Source of the DNA: Papilionanthe hookeriana x Papilionanthe teres
Lineage: Eukaryota; Streptophyta; Magnoliopsida; Asparagales; Orchidaceae
Assembly (NCBI GenBank): GCA_022702705.1
Contig: CM040434.1
Span: forward strand, 57,585,974-57,649,973
Length of the DNA stretch: 64,000 bases
Direction of reading: 5' to 3'
In this document: positions 20,690 through 33,192 of the stretch, one piece after another
Position numbering within the stretch: position 1 is the first letter of the stretch
How the letters are laid out: each line of letters starts with the position of its first letter
Program-made: the position numbers and the translations under genes
The notes under the pieces: model-generated
Seen by the model: only the letters and a program-made list of their open reading frames with translations
Databases searched by the model: none
What the model was told of the DNA's origin: nothing

Positions 20690-23545
20690 TGTTAATCTCA
20701 TTTTTGGTGAGGTCTTTCTTTCCTCTTAGTGCTTAAGATCTAGCCATAAGACTTTCCTTTTGACTATCCTAGAGGACTAGAGATGGAACCCACCATTTAG
20801 AAATCTAAACCACTTCTTAGCTCTTCTTGAAACCCTACATGGATAGTCACGAACCTCCAGACCACTTGGAAGGCTAAGACCAACATGTAGGTTCAAAAAA
20901 TGAATTCCTGCAGGAGTGATTGGGACTTAGGGCAACCCTGGATGACTAGGGCCCGGTTTTGCACACACACTCCTGGAACCCTTAAAGCCCCCACTTGTTC
21001 CAGAACCCTAAACCATTTCTTTTCCCCTTGACCCTTTAAAAAACTCACATGGATAGTCCCAAGCCTCTAGTCTTTGATTGAGATGGTTGAGATCAAGATG
21101 TGAAGGTTCATAAAGTGGTTATCATAACGCTAGGCTTGGTCCCAAAGTGGTTATGCATGGCTAAGGCCCATGATCACATACCCCTAAACCCTAATTTCAT
21201 TCTAAATCCTAATTTTAAAACCAAAATTCTCAAAACTTACCAAAAACTCCAAATTCATTCCAAAACCTTACCCAAATCAATTTGAACCAACAATTGACCC
21301 AATTGCACCCAAATCTACCAAAAGTGGCAAAATTACCAAAATACCCATAAAATACCCAAAATTACAAAAATCCAAATTCCATCCAATTAAATCCTAGAAA
21401 TCATTTGAAACTTTCTCATATCATCCAATTTCCCCAAATTTGCCAGATTTGACCAATTTTGACCAAAATCCTCATTTTACCCCTAAATTGCTAAATTCCC
21501 AAGTCAAGTTCAATTTCCACCAAATTGATCCCAATTTCCCCAAATTTGAATTATAAACTCTTCATAACATTTCTCTAGACCAATTTGGACCATAAATTAG
21601 GCTAGAACCAAAACTCAAACCCTATCTAAACTAATACCCCCAATCTTGACCTAAAACCCCAAATTGCCCAAATTGAACCTTATGACCGAACAATTTCCCT
21701 AAATTTTAATCCCAAATAAAATTTCAACATGTCTAAATCTAATTTCAACCAATTTCAATTTAATTTGATTATCTCATAATCAATTTCAAAAATTAAAATC
21801 ATCACATGCATGTTAAAAGGCCCATCCCCTTATGCATTTTCAAAAGCCCATAAAATCAAAATTTAAAAGCCCAAATTTGAGCCCACATGACAATTAATCC
21901 TTCCATTTTCATTCCATGGAATTTAAACCCTCTTTCTATAGCATCATAACAAATTTCATCATGCATACATTGCTCTTTGCCCAAATTGGGCAAGATGGCA
22001 TTGTCCGTTCAAAATCCATAAAATTGAAATATCCTTGTGTGAAACATCCTCATGACCTCATACATGGCATGACATGACTCATGAACCCTTCCATGGCCAT
22101 CATGAGGGTCAACTTTGTCAAATTTGGCAAATAGAGGTGACCACTTCCCTCACTCCCTTCACTTGGACTTTAAACTTTTCAAAATAATTATAACACTTGC
22201 TCAAACTCCCAAGCCAGCCATTGGACTTCATCTAAACTCACTTGAGGGTTTTAGGAGCTGTTTTAACCATTTTAATGCAAAGTTTAGCCTTTGGACCAAG
22301 GGCTAAATCCAAGCTAACCCAAATTACCCAAAACCCAAAATCCCCATTGAATTTTCACCTTGGAGCCATGCTTGACTTAAATTGATGCCACCACTCAACT
22401 TCCCTGGCATCACTGAACCTTGACCTGACCTGACCCTGGCCGGCTGACCACCCCAACTGCTGGACAACACCAGGTTGAGAAGACCAAAACAGATTTAAAT
22501 CCAAAATTTAACCTTGCTGAGTGGGCTCAATCCAACAGTCACTGCAGCTCTTCTTCGCCCCACCAGAGAAGCTGATCCCAACCCCTTGGCTTGCATTGAT
22601 AACCCCCATAGCAATGTCTATTTAAACAACTCTCCTCCACGTCTACAAGGGATGTAAAACCAAAACCCAACCAAGATTTGCAAAATTTATTCCAAACTCT
22701 TCCAACAACATAGAGAAGCTCAACCCCACTGTCTTCCTACCCTAACTACCTCTGTCCAAACTCAATTTCTCAGCTCGATTTTAGGTCAGAAATATGACAC
22801 TTCTCTAAAGTCCACAAAACCCTAAATTGAAGTGCTCCTAAGCTTCACCTGAGCCAAAGAAGTTCCCTAGAAAAATCCCCATCAATTAGAGTCTCTGTAG
22901 TGGACTTCCACCTCAAGCTTCTAACCTGTAGGATGAAGTCTTACTCAGAAAATTCACCAGAGCTAATCAACACATCCAGGAGGTTCGTCAGACTCCACTT
23001 AAGGTTCTCCAAGCATCCAATTGAGGCTACACCTCTCGGACAGAGGTAATTACTCAAAATCCCTAATTTAGGCTCTGTTTGAGACATAGTGAAGAATCCT
23101 CTATTTCATGTTTGATTAACCGTATAGATAGGTTTGCCTTGAGTAGATGAAGGTGTAGGAATAAAACCCCATGCAATTTAATTAAGGATCCAGAGAGAAA
23201 TTAGGGTTAGAAAATGTGCGGTCTTAGGTTCACACCAGTTGGGGATGAAGAGCCTCAGCCGTTCGATCGCGTGTGTATGCATTGGAGGGCTTATATTGTG
23301 CCAGATGAGGAAATGGGATGAAACCGCAGAGCAGTGTGGCACTGAGTTGGATTGCGGTACCGAATGGGACACAGCCGCGTGGAGACTTTAACCAGTCCTA
23401 GGTTGTCATGGCGCTGACTCACTTAAGTGAGAAAATCCTTATTTTATGAATTATTTAAAACAGTCTCACTTTAAAAATGCATAACTTGGTGCAGAAAATT
23501 CACAAAAATATAATAAAAATACCATCTTGCTCAAAGGTAAAATTT
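20690..23545 (+). mobile_element. Family B giant LTR, 3' LTR of copy 1, truncated
   Basis: Begins TGTTAATCTCATTTTTGGTG, parallel to 45,211 and 54,695. It follows the same order: leader shared with the complete LTRs, long C-rich CCCAAATT stretches, a CTATTTAAAC box at 22,618-22,627, a GC-rich core at 23,215-23,400, and the word AAAATTCACAAAAATA near 23,495. Similarity stops at about 23,545, roughly 2.9 kb into the LTR, where a family A ORF begins, so the last 4.5 kb or so are missing. Confidence 0.8.
22618..22627 (+). promoter_or_regulatory. TATA-like box of giant LTR (copy 1)
   Basis: CTATTTAAAC at the position equivalent to 47,584-47,593 and 57,084-57,093 in the complete LTRs. Conserved spacing relative to the GC-rich core supports a promoter role. 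Confidence 0.5.
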
Positions 23546-24220
23546 TATTCTTAAAAGTTTCATCAAAAGCCTGACACTATTTCATTTCTGCAAGGTTAAT
23601 ACCTACTTATCACCATAGCGAAGTAATTAGGGACAGAGCCATTTTAAATTTCTATATTCAAAGAATGAAAATGATTGATAATGGTTGTCATATATAGGAA
23701 TGTTCATGTTATTGCTATGGGTGAGACCACTGGTGGTTTTGGGCATTCTACCCTAATTTTCACTCTATGTGAACAAGCAGGAGTTGATTTCGGTAGGGAT
23801 GTGGAGAAGGATTTGCCTCTTAAGCCTGTTGGAAAGGCTAATATAAAAAATTTTGAATCTCATGTAGAATCGAGATCGAGGAGTAGTAGTCGTGATATGT
23901 CGTCTACTTCTAGTACTCTTACTCTTCATAGTGTTATGGAACAACGTATGATCCAGCAGGGAGATATTTTAACAGTGCAGCATAAGATTGAAGGTTTAGA
24001 GGCTAGAGATGCCTATAATGATGAATATATGACAAATAAAATTAAATATGATGCTGCTTATAATGAAGCTATGGTCATATTCATGAGGGGTGATCCTATT
24101 GTGTAATTCTCTACTTGCTCTATTTTCAGTCTGTATCGCCATCAAGATCTGGATGTGGAAGATGAAGATGAAGAAGAAGAAGAGGAGGAGGAGGAGCATG
24201 ATGAGAGTGATTGGGGATAG
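23546..24220 (+). pseudogene. Putative plant transposon protein, C-terminal half (family A)
   Basis: Translated segments read FGHSTLIFTLCEQAGVDFG (about 23,740-23,795), KDLPLKPVGKANIKNFE, a Ser/Arg-rich linker, a coiled-coil-like stretch (VQHKIEGLEARDAYNDEY) and, after a shift at about 24,105, an acidic tail of alternating Asp/Glu ending SDWG at 24,217. It aligns with 12,260-11,818 (-), which ends the same way. The N-terminal half is missing because the truncated giant LTR abuts at about 23,545; degenerate readable sequence upstream of 23,675 belongs to the same domain. A family A 3' UTR follows. Confidence 0.7.
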
Positions 24221-25076
24221 TGGTTTGCTTTTGTTTTGACTTGTTGTAATAAATTTTTTGTTGTAGAACTTGTAATTTGTTTATTATTGTATTGCATGGT
24301 GAGACTCTGTGGTGTGTTGTGTTTACTTTTGAGATTGGTTACTTAAATTTAGATTTAATCTATTTTATGTTTTCATATTACTGTTAATGTTTAAAGTTTA
24401 AGTTTTAATGTCTCTTTACTCTGCAAATTTTTGATATATCATATATAGCACACTTCCTGTATTGCTATATACATGTTAGTACAAATGCTTAATAAATATT
24501 TGCATAGCTGTAAAAGAAGAGAAATGGAAGACCCGGTACACGCAGGTTAGTACTTTTTATTCTTTCTTCCTACTTTTAAATTTCTAATGAGTTATATGTT
24601 GAAAATTTTAAATTTTGGGGGAATAAAGACTAAATTTTATTTGTCCTCAAATGAACTAATTATTTTTAAAACTATTTTTAACATGATTATTGGTAAGAAT
24701 CGACTTTAGAAATTTATTTTTTTGATTTTATTCAAATATTATAGTAGACTTTAGAATCAAGTTTTAATAATGAAAGTTAACTTTAGGGTTAAGATAATTA
24801 GTATAAGAGTCTAAGACTACAGTTTGCTATTTAAAGCAAAGGAAATGGTATTTTTGAAATGTTAAAAGTCTTGGGATTACATGTAAAAAGAAATCATTGA
24901 AACTTTATGAAGTAAAGTTTATACTAATATTGATGTATAAAGAAAGGAATGTAAAGAGTTTTGATTTAATGAAGTGGATGGTAAAGTTCAAAATCATTAA
25001 AGGCTATCCAGATATAGTAATCCTCACTTGAAAAGAAAGAAAAGAAAAGAAAGATGAGAAAGGATTAAAAAATAAT

Positions 25077-25131
<55 letters not shown>

Positions 25132-25220
25132 CTTGTGAAGATGCCTAATCAAAAATTGGCTTCACTTGAATTAAACTAAAGGAAAGAACTTAATCACATT
25201 TCTAAATTAATATTGATGTG
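24221..25220 (+). other. Family A 3' UTR with (AT)n microsatellite
   Basis: Noncoding. It holds a purine tract TTTTGGGGGAATAAAG near 24,617, the block GGCTATCCAGATATAG (25,002), a GA-rich run, about 25 AT dinucleotides at 25,079-25,129, and CAAAAATTGGCTTCACTTGA (about 25,149). These match 10,810-11,370 (-) and 63,000-63,510 (-). The terminal part, including the LTR-adjacent purine tract, is missing where the next LTR starts at 25,221. Confidence 0.7.
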
Positions 25221-26815
25221 TGATGCACCAAAAATATAATAGGTTTTTGCTATAAAATTTAACTCATTTTTGGTGATATTGCACTTTGAAGAAATGTATT
25301 TTTCATGTTTTGCTGCAGGTATGATGATTTTAGGTGATTGGAGCAAAAGGAAGTGAAAAGGAACAAATTTGGAGCAAAAAGGAGCAAAATGAAGAAAATT
25401 GAACACTAGCGCCACCGGCGCCCAATTCCAGAGAGTTCAAACAATTAATTGGAGGTCCAGTGCCGCCGACGCCCTATCCAGCAGCGCCGGCGCCCAAACT
25501 TGGTTCAAGTCAAATTTAATGTATTTGGATGACTTTTTGAATGTTTGCTTGAGGAAACTCTTGAGGAATTTAGTTCTAACTTATCTTAGACCATTTAGGA
25601 TGCCAAAAGTGTGAGTGTTGTGGTGTGTGTGAGCGTGTGTGAGAGAGGAGTGAAGAGAGTAGGTTAGGGTTTGTAGTGTGAGGAAAGTGTGTAGAAGTCT
25701 TGTATTATGAGGGATTCTTCTCTAAGGAGTGTAGGAGAATGAGTAAGGTGAGAGATTGCTTCTTCATTATCATTCTAAAGAGAGAATTGAGTGTTGAAGA
25801 GAAGAGAGAAAAGGATTCAAAGAAACTACAAGAGATTTGCTTAGGGAAAAGAAAGAGATAAGTTGTATTTACTTTTGTGTTTGTATGACTTTGCTTTTAT
25901 ACATAATATCCATGTTTTTGTTGTATATTCCTCATGAGTTCTGAGTAGATTTCTTTGTCTTTGTTCTTGCAATGAGATGTGGTGAAATGTTGATGTAGAT
26001 TTGATGTGCCATGAAAATGTTAAAGAAATTGTGATGGTTTTTCACTTTGAACTTCATTTACTTTTGATCTGGTAAATTGAATTGTTAAAATATGTTGTGA
26101 AACATCCAATCTGAAAGGACTAAGTGTTCTACAACATTAGTGGAGAATCCATTCAATGTCCATAAATGAGTTGTGTAGTTCATGGGAATTGAGTGCAAAT
26201 AAATAGAGAGATATTTTTTAATGGGCATCGAATTGGAGGTTTTAGAGTGTCAGGCTGAAATCCCAAGTTTGGTCCTAAAGTTTGGTAACTAAAGCTAGGG
26301 CTAACCTTTAGGTGAAGGGAAGTAGGAGCTCTGAAGTGAGAGCCAGTATCCTCCCAGCCTAACCACGGATTTTGTGACTAAGCCTAAGATTTACTAATGT
26401 TCTTTACATGACATGGAAGAGGGGATACTCTAACGAGGGTAAAGAATATGAATGCTCATATTTGACACAATACAAATCTATTATCAATCTATATCAATCA
26501 CTCACCATAGAATCATTGTAAAAGGGAAGACACTTTTCCATATATAAACCTTTCAATTACAAAACTTAGTGTGTGTGTGTTAGTTAATCCTTCTTAGAAA
26601 ATTTAGAAGTAACTTGTAATAAATCTAGTTGTTATTATCTTTGCATTGACATATTAAATAGTACTTGAACTTGCGTTGTGAATTGATTGTTGGATTTTAA
26701 CATCTTTCCTATATTTTGAAGAGTTCCTGACTTCCTCGTGGGATCGATAACCATGAATCCACTAGTGTCATGTATTACTTGAACGATATGTATACTTGCG
26801 TATACGGGTGACTGC
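25221..26815 (+). mobile_element. Family A LTR (first of a close pair)
   Basis: Starts TGATGCACCAAAAATATAAT. Contains the GC-palindrome module (GGCGCC words at 25,405-25,500), the GAGTTCTGAGTAGATTTC block (about 25,936), the GGTAAAGAATATGAATGC block (about 26,440), and the GGGATCGATAACCATGAATC and ATACTTGCGTAT blocks (26,740-26,803). The terminal GCATCA is not found; sequence similar to a 3' UTR takes over near 26,816. No target-site duplication with 28,798 is visible. Confidence 0.8.
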
Positions 26816-27211
26816 CTAATTATTAAATTAATTTATTTACAAAATTAAACTGAAACTATCTTTTGAATATTGATTTTCGAGGTAGTTCGCAGTCCGATTA
26901 ATTTGTTAGTGTCTTTATTAATATAGTTTTCATGAGAATTATTTTTCATATGATTTTTCTAAGTGTTCTTAATATGTAAAACTGAACTTATTTTTGAAAT
27001 GAATAGAAAGCTAGAACGCTTAAACTTGATTACTACATGCTCTTACCTGTAGTTTTGCCCAAGTTATTAAAACTGATTTAAAAGTCTTATTATTATATTT
27101 ATGAATAAAAAACTGTAATAATTATAAATTTAAGTTCACTACCATGAGTCATAATTTTTATGTAGTAAAACAGTTACTTGAGGACAAGTAACAGTTAAGT
27201 TTGGGAGATTT
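26816..27211 (+). other. Family A 3' UTR tail with polypurine tract
   Basis: Matches the LTR-proximal part of the 3' UTR at 10,466-10,700 (-), for example TTTTGAAATGAATAGAAAGC near 26,993 and ACTTGAGGACAAGTAACAG at 27,176. It ends with AAGTTTGGGAGATTT (27,197-27,211) directly before the next LTR. All coding sequence normally lying between two LTRs is absent. Confidence 0.7.
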
Positions 27212-28797
27212 TGATGCACCAAATATATGTTGGATTTTTCACATATAATTTATACTCATTTTTAGTGATATTACACTTTAAAGAATGGTATTTTTCATGT
27301 TTTAGTGCATGTTGATTTTTAGCATTTGGAGTAAAAGAAAGCCAAAAAGGCAAAATTTGGAACCAAATGAGGCAATTTTTGAAAAAAAAGACTTTGGGCG
27401 CCGATGGAGCCAAGCTGGACGCCAACAGCACCCTCATCTAGAGAGTACATATGTAAAAATGTGGCCCAGCACCAATGGCGCTAGGGTGGGCGCTAATGGT
27501 GCCATTTGATAGAGCCAAGGTGCTGACGGCACCCTAGACTGTTATGTGCGATTTTCTTTATAGATTCGACATATTCTGGTGACTTTTTGAGGGTTGCTTG
27601 AAGCATCACTTAGGAAACTCATCCCTACACTATATTAAAGTGCTTTAAACTCCATAAAAACTATGTGGGGTGTTCGGTGTGTGGTTTAATAGAAGGAGGA
27701 TTCACTGTTAGAGAGTGTGAGGAGTGTGTGGAGTCTTATTTGGTGTGAGTTTTGAGTGTTGTTGTAAGAAGAGAAAAAGATTCAAAAGATCTTCAAGGGA
27801 TTTGCTTTGGGGAAAAGATTCAGATAAGTTGTTTTTTTATTATTACTGTGGTTTGTATGAACTTTTTTTTACATATAAAATCCATGTTTTCTCGTATATT
27901 CCTCATCAATTCTGAGTAGATTTCTTTGATTTCTCCTTGTAATTAGAAATGGTGAAATGAAGAGATATATTGGAAAGCAATTTAAATGTTAAACACTTGT
28001 GATGGTTTTACACTTCATTCTTCATTTACTTTTTGATTTGGCTAATTGAAATGTTAAAATTTGTTGTGAAACATAAAATTTGAAAAGACTATGAGTTCTA
28101 CAATCAAGTGAAAATCACATTCAATTCTATGGATGAGAAAATAGTCCATAGGGTTGAGTACAAATAAATAGAGAAATATACTTTTTAGGCATAAAATTGA
28201 AGATTTAAAGGGTGACAGACTAAAATCCTCAATTTGGTCCTAGTGTTTGGAAACTAAAGTAAGAGTTAGCCCTCAGACGAGGGGGAAGTGGGAGCTCTGG
28301 TGTGGGAGTCGGTGTCCTCTCAGCCTAACTACGGATTTAGTGACCAAACAAATGATTAGTTAATGTTCTTTATGCACCCGAAAGAGGATAAAGACTAGGA
28401 ATGCTCCTATTTGGCACAATATAATTTCCAACAATCTAAATCTTTCATTAACCATAAACTCATTGCAAGGGGGAGGATACTTTCTCAAATTTGAACCCTT
28501 CATTATAAAATTGATAAGCTTTATTTAGAACAAGTAAATTTACTTGAAGTTTAGAAAGTAGCTTGTTCGACTTAGTTCTTTTAGCATAATTAAACATTAT
28601 CAACTTGTACTTTTCACTTGTAAGTTTTATATAGATTGAACATTGTGTTTTAGTGCTATTATCATAATTACACTTTTCTTGTGGGATTGATAACCAGGAC
28701 TCCATTAGAGCTTTTTATTACTTGTGTGATACGTATACTTGCATTTGTATTCTGTTGTTTATCAGAAAATATATTGAAATACAAAAAAACCGCATCA
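27212..28797 (+). mobile_element. Family A LTR, complete (1,586 bp)
   Basis: Runs from TGATGCACC (27,212) to GCATCA (28,792-28,797), giving inverted termini TGATGC/GCATCA. It is preceded by a purine tract and contains GC-rich words (GGGCGCC at 27,395 onward), the GGAATGCTCCTATTTGG block (28,400) and the GATTGATAACCAGGACTCC block (28,685). The right side joins gag coding sequence without a primer-binding site, so it is not a normal 5' LTR junction; recombination or a deletion is likely. Confidence 0.85.
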
Positions 28798-29260
28798 GAA
28801 ATCAATTACAATATCAGGGTGTTGCAATAAGAAATACTGAGAATCAACTGAGACAAATAGCCAACACACTTTGTAATATGCCTCAGGAAACACTTCCTAG
28901 TAACACTGAAGTTAATCCTAAAGATATGAACAAAGAAGAAGTAAAAGCAGTTACATTGAGAAGTGGTAGGGAATTAGAGACTGGAGTGCAAAAAGAGATT
29001 GATGTTGAGAGGGAAGTGAAAGAAACTGAAAAACATGAAGAAAATGTTCCTAAAGATATTGAAAAACCTGCCTTTCCAATGAAGATCAATTTAGAAAGAC
29101 CACCACCTCTATTTCCTTAGAGATTTAGACAACAGAAGCATGACCAACAGTTTTCTAAGTTTATGGAGATATTTAAGAAGCTTACAATCAACATTCCTTC
29201 TGCTGAAGTGCTGGAGCAAAGCCTAGTTATGTCAAGTTCATGAAATAAATCTTAAGTAAA
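28798..29260 (+). pseudogene. gag: Athila-like Gag, C-terminal end
   Basis: Reads as QLRQIANTLCNMPQETLPSN and KEEVKAVTLRSGRELE, the conserved Gag-PR boundary of Athila-type elements (A-[IV]-T-L-R-S-G), followed by a Glu/Lys-rich linker and FSKFMEIFKKLTINIPSAE. Stops at 29,118 and about 29,240. The N-terminal 300 or more codons are missing because the LTR joins at 28,797. Confidence 0.8.
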
Positions 29261-29319
29261 AAAAGGAAGTTTGGAGAACACGAGACTGTTGCACTAAGTG
29301 AAGAATGCAGTGCAATAAT

Positions 29320-29880
29320 TCAGAAAAAGCTTACTCAAAAACTTAAATATTGTGATAGCTTCACTATTTCATGTACAATAAGAGAAATATTTTGTGGAAA
29401 AGCTTTATGTGACTTGGGAGCTAGCATTAACCCCACGCTATTATTGATATTCAGAAGATTAGGCATAGGAGAGATTTCTCTCACAAATGTAACGCTGCAG
29501 TTAGCTGATTAATCGAATACTTATCCTAAAGGGGTTATAGATGATGTATTAGTGAAGGTAGATAAATTTATCTTTTTTGTGGATTTCATTGTTTTAGATA
29601 TAGAGGAAGATAAAGAAATATCAATAATTTTGGGGAGACATTTTTTTGTTATTGGACAAGCTATGATAGATGTGCAAAAAGAAGAGCTAACCATGAGATT
29701 TAATGACCAGGAAGTTGCTATTAATGTGTTAAAATCTATGAAGTATCCAGTGAAAGAAAAAGATGATGAACGTTATATAATGGAGACTATTGGTTATTTA
29801 ATGGAAAACCATTTCCAAGAAAGTTGTGAAGAAAAGACAAAACAACAAGAACTGGAGTATGAAAGTGATGCTAATTTTTA
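29320..29880 (+). pseudogene. Athila-like aspartic protease
   Basis: Contains the active-site signature C-D-L-G-A-S-I-N near 29,408 and, downstream, VDFIVLDIEEDKEISIILGR and VQKEELTMRF (29,590-29,700), the typical C-terminal half of an Athila-type retropepsin, which processes the polyprotein. Stops lie at about 29,510 and at 29,879. Continues with a Glu-rich linker into RT. Confidence 0.8.
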
Positions 29881-30039
29881 AGAAGAAATTAGGATAAAAA
29901 TTAAGGATTCAAATTATTTTCACGAAAGTTTTGAAAATTTAGACGCTACTAAAAATAGTAAAGCTCTCATTCAGTCAATTGAAAAACCTCCTGGACCTAA
30001 GATGAAGGTTCTCTCTACGCATTTAAAGTATGTTTTTTA

Positions 30040-31070
30040 GTGAACTCATCAACATTAAAAATTATAATATCATTAGACTTAACTGAAGATCAGAAAGAAA
30101 AACTAATGGAGACTTTAAGAAATTATAAGAAAGCTTTTGGATGGACAGTAGCTGACATTAAAGGTATCTACCCTTCAGTTTGTATGCACAAAATTTTGAT
30201 GAAAGATAATCACATGCCTAGGGCAGATCCTTAAAGGAGATGGAAACCTATCATGAAAGATGCTGTAAAAAATAAATTTTAAAGTGGTTGGATGTTGAAA
30301 TGATTTATTCTATTTCTGATAGTGCATGGGTTAGTTCGATTCAATGTGTTCCTAAGAAAGGTGGAGTGACTGTAGTTGTAAATGAACAAAATGAATTAAT
30401 TCTAACAAAACAAGTCACTATGTGGCAAATCTATATTGATTATAGAAAAGTAAATCTTGTCATAAGGAAAGATTAGTTTCCTTTACCTATTCTCGATCAA
30501 ATGCTGGATAGGCTAGCTGGGCACCGATATTTATGCTTTTTGGATGAATATTTTAGATACCACCAAATACTTATTGCTCCTGAAGATCAAAGAAAGACAA
30601 CATTTACAAGTATCTATGAAACTTTTTTTAGAAGAATGTTTATTGGATTATGTAATGCACTTGCAACTTTTTAAAGGTGCATAATGTCCATTTTTTTGCG
30701 ATCTAATTGAGAAATGAATTAAAGTATTTATGGAAGACTTATCAGTTTTTGGTACTTCCTTTGATTCATGTTTAGATCATTTAACGAGAGTTCTAAAATG
30801 CTGTCAAGACACAAATTTAGTTCTAAATTAGGAAAAATACCAATTTATGGTCATAGAAGGAATTGTGTTGGGACATAAGATCTATAAAAAACGGTATGGA
30901 AGTAGATCTAAAAAAAATTCAAGTTATTGCTAAACTACCTTCTACTACCACTGTGAGAGGAGTTAGAAGTTTTCTAGGACATGCTGGATTTTATATACGT
31001 TATATTAAAGAATTTTCTAAAATTGTCAAGCCTCTATGTCATCTTTTAGAAAATATATGTGATATTTGAT
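30040..31070 (+). pseudogene. Athila-like reverse transcriptase
   Basis: Recognisable RT blocks in order: CMHKILMKDNHMPRADP (30,180), VSSIQCVPKKGGVTVV (30,325), IDYRKVN (30,435), PLPILDQMLDRLAGHRYLCF and FLDEYFRYHQI (30,480-30,570), then FMEDLSVFGTSFDSCLDHL (30,727-30,785), where the catalytic [FY]xDD motif reads F-M-E-D. The thumb contains VRGVRSFLGHAGFYIRYIKE (30,955). The Asp-to-Glu change together with stops at 30,234, 30,474 and others shows an inactive enzyme that once copied element RNA into DNA. Confidence 0.88.
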
Positions 31071-31079
31071 TTTAATGAG

Positions 31080-31560
31080 GAATGCCTAAAAGCCTTTACT
31101 TGATTAAAGGAAAAATTATCACTGCACCTATTATTGTTTCACATGATTGGCAAAAACCATTTGAATTAATGTGTGATGCAAGTGATTATGATATTAGGTC
31201 AATATTAGAGAAAAAATATGATAACATTTTTAATGTTATATACTACGCCAATAAAACTCTTAATGAAGCTCAAATAAATTATACTACTAATGAAAAAGAG
31301 TTATTGACAATAGTATACGCATTTGATAAATTTTGATATTATCTAATTGGAGCTAAATGTATTGTGCATACTGATTATTCTGCTATAAAATATCAAGGTT
31401 AATCAGATAGGTCCTTCTGATACAGGAGTTTGATTTTCAAATAGTAGATAGAAAAGGTGTTGATAATCAAATTGTTGATCATTTATCAAGGCTAGAATAA
31501 GAAAATTATGGTGATAATGATATTGAATACATGAAAATTTTCTTGATGAACAATTATATG
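31080..31560 (+). pseudogene. Athila-like RNase H
   Basis: Reads KPFELMCDASDYDIRSILE (31,155) and VIYYANKTLNEAQINYTTNE with KELLTIVYAFDKF (31,235-31,336), the standard gypsy RNase H (gRH) domain, which degrades the RNA strand. Then IVHTDYSAIKY and GVDNQIVDHLSRLE (to 31,495). Only this gRH is present; there is no aRH as in family B. Stops or shifts lie at about 31,337 and 31,400. Confidence 0.85.
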
Positions 31561-31599
31561 TGATTACAGAGTGGCATGATCTATGGTATGTCAATATAG

Positions 31600-32856
31600 T
31601 TAACTTATAGTTTGTAATATTTTACCCTACAGATTAACAAGCTACAAAAAGAAGAATTTCATTCATTATGTAAATTTTTACTTTTCGGATGACCCTTATT
31701 TATAGAAAAAAATGTAAAATCTTGTTATCCGAAGATGTGTACCATTTGAAGAAACCAAGAAATTATTCAAATCTGATTTTTGGGGTCATTTTCGAGTGGA
31801 TAAAACTGCATTTAATATTTTATAATTTGGATTTTATTGTCCCACTTTATTTAGGTATGTCAATACTTATGTAAATACATGTGATATATGTCAGAGAGTA
31901 GACAATATTTCTAGAAGGAATGAAATGTCCAGTAATTTTACTTTAGAAGTTGAAATTTTTTATGTTTGGGATTTGGATTTTATGGGACCATTTATACAAT
32001 CTTTTGAAAACTTCTATATTTTAATAGTTGTAGATTATGTTTCAAAATGGATTGAAGCTATTGCTTTACCCCGCTTCGATGCTCGAAGCGTTGCGACATT
32101 TTTAAAGAAAAATATATTTACTAGATTTGGAATGTTAAGAGTAATCATTACAAATGAGGGAAGTCATTTTAAGAATTTAAGAATTGAAACATTAACTAGG
32201 AAACATGAAATTAAACATCAAATGGCCACAACATATCATCCTCAGACCAGTGGCCTAGCAAAAGTATCCAATCTTAAAATTAAAAGAATATTAGAAAAGA
32301 TGGTTAATCCTAATATGAAAGATTGGACTGTTATACTTGATTATGCATTATGATTCTATAGAACTGCTTATAAAACTCTTATAAGAATGTCACAATATAG
32401 GCTCATATTTGGAAATGATTGTCACTTGTCAGTTGAATTGGAGCATAAAGCTTATTGGGCTGTAAAGGAATTTAATTATAATATGAAAGATGTTGGTGAG
32501 AAATGATTATTACAATTAAATGCGCTCAAAGAGATTATAAATGTATCTTATGAGAATGCAAAAATTTATAAGGAAAAGATGAAAATTTGGCATGATCGGA
32601 AGATTTTAAGAAAATATTTTGAGTGTGGACAAAAATTTTTACTTATAATATAAGATTGAAATTATTTCCTGGAAAACTTAAGTCTAGATGGTTGGGGTCA
32701 TTTATTATAATAAAAGTCTTTCCATATGGTGTTGTGGATATTAAAGATCTAAAAAGTGAAAGAATAATTAAAGTAAACGGACAAAGATTGAAACCTTACA
32801 TTCATGAAAACAAACTTTTATTTGAAGAGGTCCTGATGTTGGGTCAACTAGTATAA
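31600..32856 (+). pseudogene. Athila-like integrase
   Basis: Zinc-binding end VNTCDICQRVDNISRRNEMS (31,865-31,930) is followed by the core. The first Asp is intact in WDLDFMGPF (31,970). The second catalytic Asp position reads Asn (IITNEGSHF, 32,143). The Glu position reads Lys (TSGLAKVSN, 32,250). C-terminal blocks FPGKLKSRWLGSF and INVNGQRLKPY-like follow to the stop at 32,854. The upstream zinc-finger half has several frameshifts. The enzyme would have integrated element cDNA; here it is dead. Confidence 0.88.
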
Positions 32857-33192
32857 AATATTAAATATGTCGGGCTGACGACGTTAAACCAAACGCTTCA
32901 TAAGAGGCAACCCATGGTTCTGTGTGGATTAATTTTTATCGTTGTTATTGTTATATGGACCAGTTGATATAGTACTGAGTCCTAAGACACAAAACTCTAG
33001 TTTAATGATTAAGTTGTGATTAGGACACGAAAATTGGATGTAAGACAAATCAGTGCTTATTTAGGCACTTGCACCTAGGCGTCAAAACCTAGTGCCTAAA
33101 CATCAGTTTGTAGTTGGCTCGACGGCAGAGCACCAGGATCTGACGCCTAGACACTACAGTTCAAAAATCATGGGTAAACCACCCCTTGCAGT
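32857..33192 (+). other. Post-pol conserved block and GC palindromes
   Basis: TCGGGCTGACGACGTTAAAC and GAGGCAACCCATGG (32,873-32,917) form a block that typically follows integrase in Athila-type elements. At 33,060-33,155 there are GC-rich inverted words (ACCTAGGCGTC, GACGCCTAGACAC) like those upstream of the LTR TATA box, with ACTATAAACTC at about 33,221 downstream. Confidence 0.65.
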
